Below are positions 22,330-29,709 of a stretch of 35,722 nucleotides of DNA, in pieces. A program made the translations under genes and the position numbers. Within the stretch, counting starts at the first letter, position 1; each line of letters begins with the position of its first letter. The notes beneath the pieces are model-generated. The model was not told the origin of the DNA, ran no database searches, and was given only the letters and a program-made list of their open reading frames with translations. This DNA comes from Pseudonocardiaceae bacterium YIM PH 21723 (GTDB lineage: Bacteria > Actinomycetota > Actinomycetes > Mycobacteriales > Pseudonocardiaceae). The stretch lies in contig QZFT01000071.1 in assembly GCA_003600225.1 (NCBI GenBank), forward strand, positions 1 to 35,722, given 5' to 3'.

Positions 22330-22381
22330 GTGCTGACGTGCTGGTGTGTTAGTGGTCTGGTGTGCCATCGGGTTACAGCTG
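22330..22381 (+). repeat. Dispersed intercistronic repeat, copy 4 (GT form on plus)
   Basis: GTGCTGACGTGCTGGTGTGT and later GGTGTGCCATCGGGTTACAGCTG. It fills the 86-base gap between two minus-strand genes, so in the coding direction it has the AC form, like the copies in the right-hand operon. Confidence 0.7.
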
Positions 22382-22402
22382 TTCAAATGCTGTTTTCATC
22401 CG

Positions 22403-22777
22403 TTATGGCTCGTAGCTGATGTGGTCCGAGGTCTGTGCGACCCACTCACACCAGGCGGATACCGCGGCCCCGTCGCCGATGTTCAGCCCGCCTTGCGCGG
22501 CCTGCAGGTGGTAGGAGACGGCGACCTGGCACGCCACGGTCTGGTTGTCGCAGACCAGCGGCAGCGTCCGGCCGGTGGCCAGGTCGTTGACCAGCCACGC
22601 CTCCAGGTTCAGCTCCACGGTGGTGACCTGCAGGCCGCGGCGTCGCAGTACCGGTTTCGGGAAGACGGACACGGTGGTGTCCTGGACCCGATGGCCGGCG
22701 ACCGGGCACACCTCGCCGGTGTGCAGCCGGGTAATCACCAGGCCGTTGGCCGCCATCAGCCACTGTTCGGTGTTCAT
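22403..22777 (-). CDS. Hypothetical protein of the transfer operon, 124 aa
   Basis: No family is recognised. The protein appears soluble and beta-rich in the middle (LQVTTVELNLEAWLVNDLATGRTLPLV), with four Cys. The start at 22777 shares a base with the previous stop (TGATG), and the longer reading frame upstream only retraces the neighbouring gene. Its place between small membrane proteins and the DUF2637 gene suggests a transfer-associated (Spd-type) role, by context only. Confidence 0.6.
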   Translation of the reverse strand: MNTEQWLMAANGLVITRLHTGEVCPVAGHRVQDTTVSVFPKPVLRRRGLQVTTVELNLEAWLVNDLATGRTLPLVCDNQTVACQVAVSYHLQAAQGGLNIGDGAAVSAWCEWVAQTSDHISYEP

Positions 22778-22971
22778 CAGCGCCCCCATGCCAGAAACGC
22801 CGCGCCTACGCCGAGGGACAACACGAGGAAGCCGACGCGGAGAACAGCATCCTGGGCGGCCGGTCCCCCGAGCCACAGCACGAGCAGGCTCACCAGGACC
22901 ACAGCGAAGAAGCCGAGCATGGCCGCCAGGGCGATACCAAATCGCCGGTCAGCAGTGGTGCGGTACTTCAT
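22777..22971 (-). CDS. Small two-helix membrane protein, 64 aa
   Basis: Two membrane segments (about 13-33 and 42-61) joined by a short loop (GGPAAQD), with a basic N-terminus. Tiny membrane proteins of this sort are common in the spd part of actinobacterial transfer operons. ATGA overlap with 22968-23333 upstream and TGATG with the next gene, so it is tightly coupled. Confidence 0.65.
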   Translation of the reverse strand: MKYRTTADRRFGIALAAMLGFFAVVLVSLLVLWLGGPAAQDAVLRVGFLVLSLGVGAAFLAWGR

Positions 22972-23333
22972 GCCGTCACCCCCACCCGGACCTGGTGGAC
23001 CTGGGACCGGTCCCCCTCTTCACCAGTGCGGGGTTCCGGCATGTGCCACTCGGCGACCGGTGCGGCCTGCTCCTCGTTCGGCGCCGGTCGGTACAGGTCG
23101 TTGTCGTTGGCCAGGCGGACGGCCAGGGCCGACTCCGCGCCCTCGGCCAGGACCAGCAGCACCGCGGCGAACAAGCCGAACAGCCTCACCACCAGCTCGG
23201 CGCCGAGTTCAAGGACGCCGGTCACGATGCGCAGCAGCAGGCCGGCCAGGATCACCAGGACGATCAGCGTCACGTCCGCGCCGGTCGACGCCTCGCGGAA
23301 CTTCTCTCGTACCTGCTCGGTCGCGGTGCTCAT
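22968..23333 (-). CDS. Small membrane protein of the transfer operon, 121 aa
   Basis: Residues about 20-65 carry two hydrophobic helices (VTLIVLVILAGLLLRIV; VVRLFGLFAAVLLVLA). A hydrophilic Pro/Glu-rich tail follows. The topology resembles Spd-type helper proteins. Overlaps its neighbours on both sides by four bases. No catalytic motif is seen. Confidence 0.65.
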   Translation of the reverse strand: MSTATEQVREKFREASTGADVTLIVLVILAGLLLRIVTGVLELGAELVVRLFGLFAAVLLVLAEGAESALAVRLANDNDLYRPAPNEEQAAPVAEWHMPEPRTGEEGDRSQVHQVRVGVTA

Positions 23334-23683
23334 CGCTGTCCCCCAGCAACGTCCTGGGCTTCGCGGTCAAGCTTGCCGAGCAGTCGGTGACCGGCCTCGG
23401 TCATCACCAGACGCTGAACAGCAACCTGGCCCCCCTCGGTTCCGCACCACGGCACCTCTGAGAGCGCGAGTGTGGGAACGATGTGGCCGGCGGTCTCCAA
23501 GCACAACAGCGCCAGGGACTCCTCCGACGTGCCGAGATCCGGCAGCGTCGAGCCGGGCCGGTCCCACAACAGGGCGGCCGCATCAGGTCCGGCCGGATCG
23601 CCGGACGGCAGGCTGACCACGGCATCGTCCGTGACCGCCTGGAGCACACGGCGAAGAACCTCACGGCTGGGCGTCTCGATCAT
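23330..23683 (-). CDS. Hypothetical protein of the transfer operon, 117 aa
   Basis: A soluble protein, helical at both ends. The ending VAVQRLVMTEAGHRLLGKLDRE resembles the last helix of winged-helix proteins ('T.AGRALL'), but a full HTH is not seen. The ATG at 23683 overlaps the stop of the small basic gene upstream (ATGA). Its stop region overlaps 22968-23333. The function is unknown. Confidence 0.55.
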   Translation of the reverse strand: MIETPSREVLRRVLQAVTDDAVVSLPSGDPAGPDAAALLWDRPGSTLPDLGTSEESLALLCLETAGHIVPTLALSEVPWCGTEGGQVAVQRLVMTEAGHRLLGKLDREAQDVAGGQR

Positions 23684-23832
23684 GCCGCCCACCCCCGGCG
23701 GGCCTGGCTGCGCAGTTCAGCACGGACAACATGCCGATGGCGCCGAGCCTGGCACCGACGAGCGGCGGCAGACGTCGCAGAGCTGTTGAACGGCTTGGAC
23801 CGAACTCGGTCTTCACCTGCAATCATGACCAT
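23680..23832 (-). CDS. Arg-rich 50-aa protein heading the transfer operon
   Basis: A short reading frame below usual length cut-offs, supported by three facts. AAGGAG lies 10 bases before the ATG at 23832. The stop overlaps the next start as ATGA. It is first in the operon, facing the GntR gene. The protein is very basic (ARRCQARRHRHVVRAELRSQARRGW), with one Cys. It could bind nucleic acid, or could act as a leader peptide for the operon. No family is recognised. Confidence 0.55.
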   Translation of the reverse strand: MVMIAGEDRVRSKPFNSSATSAAARRCQARRHRHVVRAELRSQARRGWAA

Positions 23833-24044
23833 GGGGACCGTTCTCCTTCGTATGGAGGTCTCCGTAGGCCCTCGGCTAGGGATTGCCCCCCTAGTCGAGG
23901 GTTTTTGTGTTCGGCATGTCGCTTCACTGCCGGTTTAGGTGCACGCCTAAGATGTCACCCAGACCGGGGTCTGGTCAATAGAAGGCTTCTATTGCATCAT
24001 GGAGCCACACGGATGGATTACTAGCGGAGGAGCGCCACCTACTG
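23833..24044. promoter_or_regulatory. Divergent control region of transfer operon and GntR gene
   Basis: This 212-base gap holds three operator-like inverted repeats: TTAGG-N6-CCTAA (23935-23950), CCAGACC-GG-GGTCTGG (23959-23974) and AATAGAAG-G-CTTCTATT (23977-23993). It also holds a plus-strand terminator at 23869-23906. The GntR/UTRA protein read from 24045 is the probable binder of one or more of them, controlling itself and the minus transfer operon. In pSAM2, KorSA does the same kind of job. Confidence 0.6.
23869..23906 (+). terminator. Intrinsic terminator in the divergent control region
   Basis: A 13-bp stem (23869-23881 with 23889-23901, one G-T wobble) has a 7-base loop and is followed by five T. 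On the plus strand it lies between the two divergent starts, where no plus gene ends. It could stop antisense transcription into the GntR gene, or form an attenuator. Confidence 0.7.
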
Positions 24045-24887
24045 ATGGGCATGAGTCGCCGTGAAGTCATGGAGCGGTTCCGCCTGGCCATTCAGGCAGG
24101 CGAATACGGTCCTGGAGAAACACTTCCGAAGGCTGCCGACGCCGCGACTGAGCTGGGCGTGTCCAAGCAGACGGTGACCGATGCGTACGGAGATCTGCAG
24201 GCCCAGGGCCTAGTAGAGATGGTTCGCCGCCGAGGTACGACAGTCCTTGACCGGAAGCGCGAACGGATCAATCGGTCCCGTCTCGTGTACAGGGACGACC
24301 TTGGGTACTACTTCGATCCGACCTCGGCGCCCTGGCGATTGCTGGAGCACTTCGGCATCCACCGCGAACAGCCTGCCGGCGACATTGCCGAACTACTCGA
24401 AATCGCCCCCAGTTCGCAAGTACTTGCACGTCACCGGCTCGTTGGGTTGCCGGTCGACAGGAAAGCCAAGCGTCCCAAACCAGTCCCGATGCAACTCGCC
24501 AGCTCGTACCTGCCTGGCTGGGTCGTTGATCAGTTGCCCATCGTCTCCGAGGTCTACACGGGACCGGGCGGTGTACTCGATCGCATCGAGGAAGCACTAG
24601 GCGGGCCGCTCAACTGGGCGGAGTACTACGGCGCGGGCGGCGCCACACCGACCGAGGCCGAACGCCTCGGAGTTCCGCCACAGGTCGCAGTGCTGAAGAT
24701 CTATTGCGTGACACGGCTGGCCGATGGACGCCCGGTAGAAGTCACGGTGCGGACTGTCAGTGCAACGAAATTCGAAATCGGGCCCATCCCGCTGGTACGG
24801 AGCGAGTCGGCGCACTTCCCGCCTTCACCAGCCACAAAGCCTGTTCCACCTGATCAAGGAGGGGGTTCGGGTGCCCCAGGACCATGA
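24045..24887 (+). CDS. GntR-family regulator with UTRA domain (KorSA type), 280 aa
   Basis: An N-terminal GntR winged HTH (residues about 3-70: RREVMERFRLAIQAGEYGPG, then ATELGVSKQTVTDAYGDLQAQGLV and the wing VRRRGTTV) is followed by a UTRA-like effector domain to about residue 255. Regulators of this HutC-like class (KorSA, TraR) repress transfer and replication genes of Streptomyces plasmids and AICEs. GGAGGAG lies upstream of the ATG. It faces the transfer operon across three operator-like repeats, so it is the best candidate for the master switch of transfer. Confidence 0.88.
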   Translation: MGMSRREVMERFRLAIQAGEYGPGETLPKAADAATELGVSKQTVTDAYGDLQAQGLVEMVRRRGTTVLDRKRERINRSRLVYRDDLGYYFDPTSAPWRLLEHFGIHREQPAGDIAELLEIAPSSQVLARHRLVGLPVDRKAKRPKPVPMQLASSYLPGWVVDQLPIVSEVYTGPGGVLDRIEEALGGPLNWAEYYGAGGATPTEAERLGVPPQVAVLKIYCVTRLADGRPVEVTVRTVSATKFEIGPIPLVRSESAHFPPSPATKPVPPDQGGGSGAPGP

Positions 24888-24965
24888 CCGAGGACCGCCG
24901 ACACAGCGTGCCGTGTCGGTGAACAACGGCAAACGGTGGAAAGATCGGCCCTTAGAAACGCAAAA

Positions 24966-24989
24966 GGCCAGGAGAGGCAACTCCTGGCC
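24966..24989. other. Hairpin before the winged-helix gene
   Basis: GGCCAGGAG-N6-CTCCTGGCC, a perfect 9-bp stem 78 bases after the GntR stop and 113 bases before the next start. It has no T tract on plus; on minus it is followed by CCTTTTG. It may be a weak terminator or a 5'-leader structure. Confidence 0.4.
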
Positions 24990-25102
24990 CTGGCGTGAAG
25001 ACCTGGCACAACGTTCGCGGTCCTCGGAAGGGGTTCACACCGAGGGTACAACAACCCGAGGTCACGAACGTCGTGTCACGCCCAGAAGGACGTGAGCGAA
25101 AG

Positions 25103-26029
25103 ATGAATGAGCCCCTTCGTCGGCCCGATCAAGGAGAGGTATCTCCGCTCGATCGGCTCCGCGAAGTCAGCACGGTGGCAAAGCATCACCTACGGCTACC
25201 GACCCTTCTCCTGCAGTCGAAGAACCACCCGGCAACTTCGGTGGCGGTCTTCCTGCTCGTTGACTCGCGGTCCGGCCCGGAGCGACCTGCATTCGTGCGG
25301 CGCGAGGCTGGCGCCGAACGCCTCGGACTGTCAAAACAGCAGTGGGACCGCGCCATGGCGCCGCTGCTCCGGGCCCACGACAACACGAAGGGTGTTCAAC
25401 CTGCATTTGTCCAGAACACCCGCCGTGGCCAGGGCCGTGCGTCTGCCCGGACAACCGTCACCGTCGCCAAGTTTGTCCGGATCCCTGTTCACTCGCTGGA
25501 CCGGCTTGTGGACGACGAACGTCGGATAAGTCCGAAGGCGCTCCGGCTGCTCGGCGCTGTCTGGGAGCTGCAGCCGAAGAACAACGATGGCGGCACGCGT
25601 CCGCCGTGGTGCGAAGTATCGGCCGCGAAGTTGGCCGCCACGGCGGGAGTCTCCCCTGTCACGATTCCCGCTCTTCGGCAGGAACTCGAAGACGCTGGGA
25701 TGGTGCTGGTAGATGTAGCCGATGGCCGTTCAGCGGTCATCCTCCCCTTGGCTCGTGAGCTGGAGCCCGAGGAGCACGAAGAACTCAGCGAATGCCTTCA
25801 GGCTGTCTTGGCTGAACGCGACGGCGACCGTATCCCCTACCGGCCCCGGTCCGGACAACGAACCGAAGTCCAGCTCAGCACCGATGATGGAACCACCCCC
25901 AAAAATCGAGACGACAACTTGCCTAGCAGCGAAAACGAGGCGGAAAAATCGTCTTCGGCAGCTCACAGAACGGAGCTGCGGAAGACGTGGCGCAACCTCG
26001 TAGGAGGGCAAAATGAGGCGTCTGCCTGA
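25103..26029 (+). CDS. Dual winged-helix protein, candidate replication initiator, 308 aa
   Basis: Two winged-helix-like units are visible: about residues 35-140 (THR-rich turn, RLGLSKQQWDRAMAPLLRA) and 145-260 (ISPKALRLLGAVWELQ, then AAKLAATAGVSPVTIPALRQELEDAGMV). The tail is acidic and Ser-rich. Iteron-binding plasmid initiators (Rep_3/RepA type) also have two winged helices, and seven 24-bp iterons lie 0.6 kb downstream. One more iteron-like copy sits in this gene's own 3' part (25888-25911). Sequence-level homology to known Rep families is not evident to me. The start at 25103 follows GAAAG; a GTG at 25076 is possible. Confidence 0.6.
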   Translation: MNEPLRRPDQGEVSPLDRLREVSTVAKHHLRLPTLLLQSKNHPATSVAVFLLVDSRSGPERPAFVRREAGAERLGLSKQQWDRAMAPLLRAHDNTKGVQPAFVQNTRRGQGRASARTTVTVAKFVRIPVHSLDRLVDDERRISPKALRLLGAVWELQPKNNDGGTRPPWCEVSAAKLAATAGVSPVTIPALRQELEDAGMVLVDVADGRSAVILPLARELEPEEHEELSECLQAVLAERDGDRIPYRPRSGQRTEVQLSTDDGTTPKNRDDNLPSSENEAEKSSSAAHRTELRKTWRNLVGGQNEASA

Positions 26030-26585
26030 ATCCACGCAACCGGTTGTGAACGTCGACGCGCTCAGCTGGGCACTGACGATCGAACCCCCCGGAGTCACTG
26101 AGTTCGGTCTCCTCGTCTACCTGGCCCAGCGAGTTGCCGCTGACTTCTCCGTGGAGATGAGCTTGAAGGCCGCAGCCAAGGAGTTGGGCAGCGCCACCAA
26201 CACGCTTTCCCGCGCGTTGAACACCCTCGCCCGCGCGGAACTGGTCACTGTCGAGCAGCTGGACAAGGTGGGCGGCGTGTACGAAGCCGGCCGCGGCCGC
26301 CGCGTTCTTCTTTCGCATCCAGCAGCGCCTCACATGTGCGCGGACCAGGTTGCCGAACGCGCCGAGGACAAGGCACGCCGTGCGGCCGTGCGGGCCAGCC
26401 TCCCCGAAGACGTGTGGGAGTCGCTGAAGCCGGCGCGCACCGAAACCCCTGACGATGAAGAGGACCAGGAGGCGCCGATGGTCACGAAGTTGGAACGCCG
26501 CGGCCTCCGGCTTCTCACCGCTTCCCCGGCGCATCAGGAGCGCCAGGAGCACGCTCAGCAACCCCAGCAGCTGACTGCCTGGTAG
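26013..26585 (+). CDS. Winged-helix DNA-binding protein, 190 aa
   Basis: Residues about 25-95 form a helical winged HTH (FGLLVYLAQRVAADFSVEM, then AAKELGSATNTLSRALNTLARAELV, wing GRGRRVLL). A Glu/Asp-rich region and a Gln-rich C-terminus follow. It starts inside the end of the previous gene (17-base overlap) with a strong AGGAGGG site, so the two are co-expressed. A strong hairpin and then the iteron array follow. It could be a second replication protein or the copy-number regulator. Confidence 0.65.
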   Translation: MRRLPESTQPVVNVDALSWALTIEPPGVTEFGLLVYLAQRVAADFSVEMSLKAAAKELGSATNTLSRALNTLARAELVTVEQLDKVGGVYEAGRGRRVLLSHPAAPHMCADQVAERAEDKARRAAVRASLPEDVWESLKPARTETPDDEEDQEAPMVTKLERRGLRLLTASPAHQERQEHAQQPQQLTAW

Positions 26586-26603
26586 TACCGAATACCTCAG
26601 TCC

Positions 26604-26637
26604 GCGGGCCCGCCTCATGCAGATGAGGCGGGCCCGC
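26604..26637. terminator. Terminator hairpin, 15-bp stem
   Basis: GCGGGCCCGCCTCAT pairs perfectly with ATGAGGCGGGCCCGC around loop GCAG; TGTCGTTTCG follows. It lies 18 bases after the stop of 26013-26585 and directly before the iterons, so it shields them from transcription. Confidence 0.8.
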
Positions 26638-26654
26638 TGTCGTTTCGAACACGT

Positions 26655-26821
26655 ACGGAACCACCCCCAGAAACCGAGACGGAACCACCCCTAAAAATCG
26701 AGACGGAACCACCCCTAAAAATCGAGACGGAACCACCTACAGAAACCGAGACGGAACCAGGGGGAAAAACCGGGATGGAACCACCCCCAGAAACCGAGAC
26801 GGAACCCCTGCAGAAACCGAG
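26655..26821. repeat. Seven tandem 24-bp iterons (candidate oriV)
   Basis: Units begin at 26655, 26679, 26703, 26727, 26751, 26775 and 26799; six are 24 bases and the last is 23. Each starts ACGGAACC (once ATGGAACC), has a variable C- or G-rich middle, and ends with AAA-(C/T)CGAG or a close variant (AAACCGGG in unit 5). Units 2 and 3 are identical. A related copy lies inside the upstream coding region (25888-25911). The exact spacing, the position beside winged-helix proteins and the gene-poor DNA behind it fit a replication origin. CRISPR is excluded because there are no spacers. Confidence 0.8.
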
Positions 26822-26946
26822 ATCAAAAGAGCAGCCATGCAACGCGCCGTTATTGCAGGTCAACAGCAGATTTTGAGCTTCCAGAAGAAGGTCCCCTCCC
26901 ACTGTTCTTCTCACTGAACTTCCCCACTGAACCTCCCCAAAAAGCT

Positions 26947-26969
26947 TCTGGGGGCGCCGCGCCCCCAGA
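26947..26969. other. Perfect GC hairpin near the iterons
   Basis: TCTGGGGGCG-CCG-CGCCCCCAGA: 10-bp stem, 3-base loop. It lies 126 bases after the last iteron. It may be a replication structure or a terminator; no T tract is present. Confidence 0.45.
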
Positions 26970-27023
26970 CCCCCTGGCACCGCGTGACCTCCTTCGTCGG
27001 CCACGCGGATTGAGACAGATTCT

Positions 27024-27039
27024 TTCAGTCTTCACTGAA
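27024..27039. promoter_or_regulatory. TTCAGT/ACTGAA inverted repeat, copy 2
   Basis: TTCAGT-CTTC-ACTGAA followed by G, matching the sites at 2559-2577 and 33349-33364. It lies in the gene-poor region behind the iterons, just upstream of an AT-rich patch. Confidence 0.45.
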
Positions 27040-27795
27040 GCCACTTAGATACTCATCTTTAGATCTGAACTACCGACCGCGTACGCGCGCGAAGCCCTAC
27101 CCGGAGATCAAAACGGGGCTGTGGCGCTCCCTGCGGTACCGAGGTAGGTCGCGTGTGGGATTTGCCGCAGGGCGGGCCGTTTGGCCGTCAGGGGCGATTT
27201 CAGCCCCCACTCCCCTGCGTCCTTGCTTGCGTTCGATCATCGAAACGGGGAAGGGCTGGCCTGCTTCAGCGGGGGAGCAGGCGAGGTGTTCGGCACGGTG
27301 ACGCCGGCGGGGGAGTACGGCAGCGCGGCCGCCGGCGGCCGCCTCGGCTACGGCGGAGGGCCGGTGACGGTTTCCGGCCGCGGCCGCGCGGCGGTCAGCA
27401 GCGGATCCGGACCGGGAAGTTTCCCGAACCTAATTTCGAAAGTAGTAGATGAACAGGCATTTTCCCTGGTCACGGACCGGGGTAGGGGAGTGGTGGCCGA
27501 TCGGTACCAAGCACGCGTTCCCGAACCCCCCTCCCGAACCCGGTTTTGGGCCGGTTCTGCAGCTCGATACCCCCTCGGTCTGCTTGCGTGCTTACTCGCG
27601 TACATGCAGGTCAAGACGCTGACCGATGCGCTTACACGTGCTTGATTCGTGCCGTCTGGGGTCTCCCCTCAAGCGCAAGCGGAAACGACGAAAAGCGCAT
27701 GGAGGCCGGCGGGGGTCGCCTGATCGGCCCATTCTCCCGTTGTGCCAAATCTGATACATTGAATCAAAATTGGCGCAACGATGGAGGTGGTTCGG

Positions 27796-28041
27796 ATGGA
27801 GACGACGCTCTACACCTCGGAGCTGGCCGAGACGCGTACCGGATGGGAGCTGTACCGGGATGGCGCCCTGGCCGCCAGGTTCTCCTCCGGGCAGGCTTTG
27901 CCCCCGGAGGTGGCCAAGGCGTACGCGGACACCGTCCGGGGAGGACGTCCTGCCGGCTGGCTGAACGGCTGGACCGACGAGACGAAGACCACCTACTGGG
28001 TGTCCGATCCGACCGACCTACCAGCAGCAGGGGGCGCCTGA
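27796..28041 (+). CDS. Small hypothetical protein, first gene of right operon, 81 aa
   Basis: Soluble, with a beta-hairpin-like opening (TLYTSELAETRTGWELYRDGALAARFSSG), then a helix with Pro and Ala and an ending rich in Thr and Trp. No family is recognised. The ATG at 27796 is chosen because GGAGGTGG lies 7 bases upstream. Its stop shares a base with the next start (TGATG). The AT-rich stretch with an inverted repeat at 27740-27778 is the probable promoter for the whole right-hand operon. Confidence 0.6.
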   Translation: METTLYTSELAETRTGWELYRDGALAARFSSGQALPPEVAKAYADTVRGGRPAGWLNGWTDETKTTYWVSDPTDLPAAGGA

Positions 28042-28679
28042 TGTTCGAGTTCATGAGCGCCGCCGACTACGAACGCTGGTCATCCGCCACGACGCTGCAG
28101 CAGGTTGCACAGCTGACCGCCCTGTGGCTCGAGGGTTCCATCGATTCTCAGCCGGGCTACATGCCAGAGTCCGGGCCCGCCGAGGAGACGACGGACGGCG
28201 GCCTGGTGCCCGTGCTCGCCCGCTGCAACCGCGCCGGCTGGCTGACCGACTGCAGCCAACCCGGTCTATCGATCGCCGAGGGTGACCAGCGCGCCGGGGT
28301 CGAAGGCTTCACCACGCCGGACCTTGCCGACGTCCTGGCCGCGGCCGCCCTGGACGCCGGCCTGGTGGTCCACCTGCACGACGGCACCGGGTGGAGTGGC
28401 CGCAACGAGTACACCGCGGTCACCCGTGACGAACAGGGCCGGATCTTCACCGGCCTCGGTCGACGCCGTAGCCGCCGTGAACTCAACTTCCAGTACAGCG
28501 AGGTTTCCCGGTCGGCTCGACGGGAGATCCGCGCCGCCCAGCAACTGACCATCATCGACCCCGAATGGGGCCGCAAAGATCTGCTGTGGACCACGCTGGA
28601 GACCGCGCTGGACGAGTTCGATCGGACACGGGCCGTTCTGACTTCGGCCGACACCGACGAACGAGGGGGGAACCGATGA
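28041..28679 (+). CDS. DUF6919-like protein, 212 aa
   Basis: The segment LTALWLEGSIDSQPGYMPESGPAEET followed by LVPVLARCNRAGWLTDCSQPG and QRAGVEGF matches my recollection of the DUF6919 family, found in Streptomyces plasmids and ICEs with no known function. The C-terminal half is Arg-rich and helical. TGATG coupling with the preceding gene and an ATGA overlap with the next make it part of a tight three-gene set. Confidence 0.65.
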   Translation: MFEFMSAADYERWSSATTLQQVAQLTALWLEGSIDSQPGYMPESGPAEETTDGGLVPVLARCNRAGWLTDCSQPGLSIAEGDQRAGVEGFTTPDLADVLAAAALDAGLVVHLHDGTGWSGRNEYTAVTRDEQGRIFTGLGRRRSRRELNFQYSEVSRSARREIRAAQQLTIIDPEWGRKDLLWTTLETALDEFDRTRAVLTSADTDERGGNR

Positions 28680-29059
28680 AGGCGGGGCATTTCCTCGCGG
28701 TGACCGGGCTCGTCCTGGTCCTGGCCGCGGGAACGCAGCACAGCGACACACCCACCAGTCCGCCCGCACCGGTCGGAACGCACGCCGAACAGCCCACCGT
28801 CCCGGCCGCCGAACCGGCATTCCAACCCGAGCCACGTGCACCGCGGCCACCTCGGCGACGACCAGAACCGGCTCCGGCGGTACCCGCTCCGGCGACACCC
28901 GCGCCCGCCGAGGTCGACGGCGTCGAGTACCCCGGCGTGCTCTACGGCTGCAAAGGGCCGGATCTCGTCTCCCTGGACCCGGAACCGCCGGGAAGCAGGG
29001 CGTGGGCGACAGAGAAATGCCGCAAGACCTATCGGGACCTGGAGGCCATCGGTTGGTGA
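28676..29059 (+). CDS. Secreted Pro-rich protein, 127 aa
   Basis: An N-terminal signal peptide (MKAGHFLAVTGLVLVLAAG, likely cleavage shortly after) is followed by a Pro/Ala-rich extended region with Arg (about 30-80). A small C-terminal domain with two Cys (YGCKGPDL; EKCRKTYRDL) may form a disulfide. It is probably exported to the cell wall space. It overlaps the DUF6919-like gene (ATGA). A role in surface contact during mating is conceivable but not shown. Confidence 0.65.
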   Translation: MKAGHFLAVTGLVLVLAAGTQHSDTPTSPPAPVGTHAEQPTVPAAEPAFQPEPRAPRPPRRRPEPAPAVPAPATPAPAEVDGVEYPGVLYGCKGPDLVSLDPEPPGSRAWATEKCRKTYRDLEAIGW

Positions 29060-29093
29060 CGGACTCACTCAGAGAAACTGAAAACAGCGAACA

Positions 29094-29142
29094 AGCTGCA
29101 ATAACCCACTAACACGCCTGCACACAAGCACGCTAGAACGAC
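29094..29142 (-). repeat. Dispersed intercistronic repeat, copy 5 (AC form)
   Basis: AGCTGCAATAACCCACTAAC, then CACGC..CACACAAGCACGC. In the 93-base gap before 29153-29704. Confidence 0.75.
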
Positions 29143-29152
29143 AAGGAACCCC

Positions 29153-29704
29153 ATGCAGATCATCCCCGAGGACATGGAGATTCTGGCCGCTGGTCTGCGC
29201 GCCATACAGGCCCTGGACTCGGCAGAAACCAGCCCCGCGGACCGGGCGAACGCACTGCAGCAGCTGGCCGCCGCGGGCAATGTCCTGGCGAACCTGGACC
29301 AGGTACCCGATCGGGTGCTGTGGGCCCTGCACGTCTACGGCGGCCACTCACTGGACGAGACCGCGGCCGCCGGCGGCTACGGCAAACCAGGCGGCGGCCG
29401 AAGCCTCACCGGCGTACGCAACCGCCTGGAACGAGAGACCAACCGCCGGGTGAGGAAACTGGCCGCCGACCTGGCGGCCGCCGGTGCGGACCACCAGCTG
29501 GTCCTCCCACCCGCGCCCGGCAAGGCGATCCAGACCGCGGCGGCCGCGGCCGCCGAGCTGACACAGGCTCGACAGCAGGGCGACCACGACGCCATCACCA
29601 AAGCGCTGGAGAACCTGCTGAAGGCATGGAGCAGGGACCACCGGCAACTGTTGGTCAACCTGGCCCAACAGGTACCGACCACCAAGCCAACGTTGTGGAG
29701 CTGA
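29153..29704 (+). CDS. Hypothetical protein with HTH-like segment, 183 aa
   Basis: A helical protein. Residues about 60-110 (VLWALHVYGGHSLDETAAAGGYG, then SLTGVRNRLERETNRRVRKL) look like a degenerate HTH followed by a basic helix. The C-terminal half is Ala/Gln-rich. No family is recognised. AAGGAA precedes the ATG. The lipoprotein gene follows after 5 bases. Confidence 0.55.
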   Translation: MQIIPEDMEILAAGLRAIQALDSAETSPADRANALQQLAAAGNVLANLDQVPDRVLWALHVYGGHSLDETAAAGGYGKPGGGRSLTGVRNRLERETNRRVRKLAADLAAAGADHQLVLPPAPGKAIQTAAAAAAELTQARQQGDHDAITKALENLLKAWSRDHRQLLVNLAQQVPTTKPTLWS

Positions 29705-29709
29705 CCACG

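Larger units (their letters stand above)
26822..27795. other. Gene-poor region behind the iterons
   Basis: I see no convincing gene. A perfect 10-bp hairpin (26947-26969) and the direct repeat CACTGAAC (26917, 26929 region) come first. The TTCAGT-N4-ACTGAA site (27024-27039) follows, with an AT-rich patch at 27040-27075. A long reading frame at 27181-27645 lacks a ribosome site and has a Gly-rich, noncoding-like translation. Just before the next operon lies TTGTGCCAA-N21-TTGGCGCAA (27740-27778, one mismatch), around an AT-rich stretch that should carry the promoter. Part of an origin (opening region, leading-strand start) is likely here. Confidence 0.5.

Noticed and set aside
8712-23020. Frequent GCCGGTCCCC and GCGGCCGC words as functional motifs
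   Set aside because: They occur in coding and noncoding DNA in no clear order; codon and GC bias can explain them. A count against a shuffled control would be needed.
26655-26821. CRISPR array
   Set aside because: The 24-base units are directly tandem with no unique spacers, and no cas genes are near. Iterons explain the pattern.
26822-26900. DnaA boxes near the iterons
   Set aside because: TTATTGCA is present, but no good match to TTATCCACA or the actinobacterial variant is seen.
27181-27645. 154-aa coding region
   Set aside because: No ribosome site, Gly/Arg-rich translation without domain character, and placed in the probable origin region. Open frames are common in GC-rich noncoding DNA.
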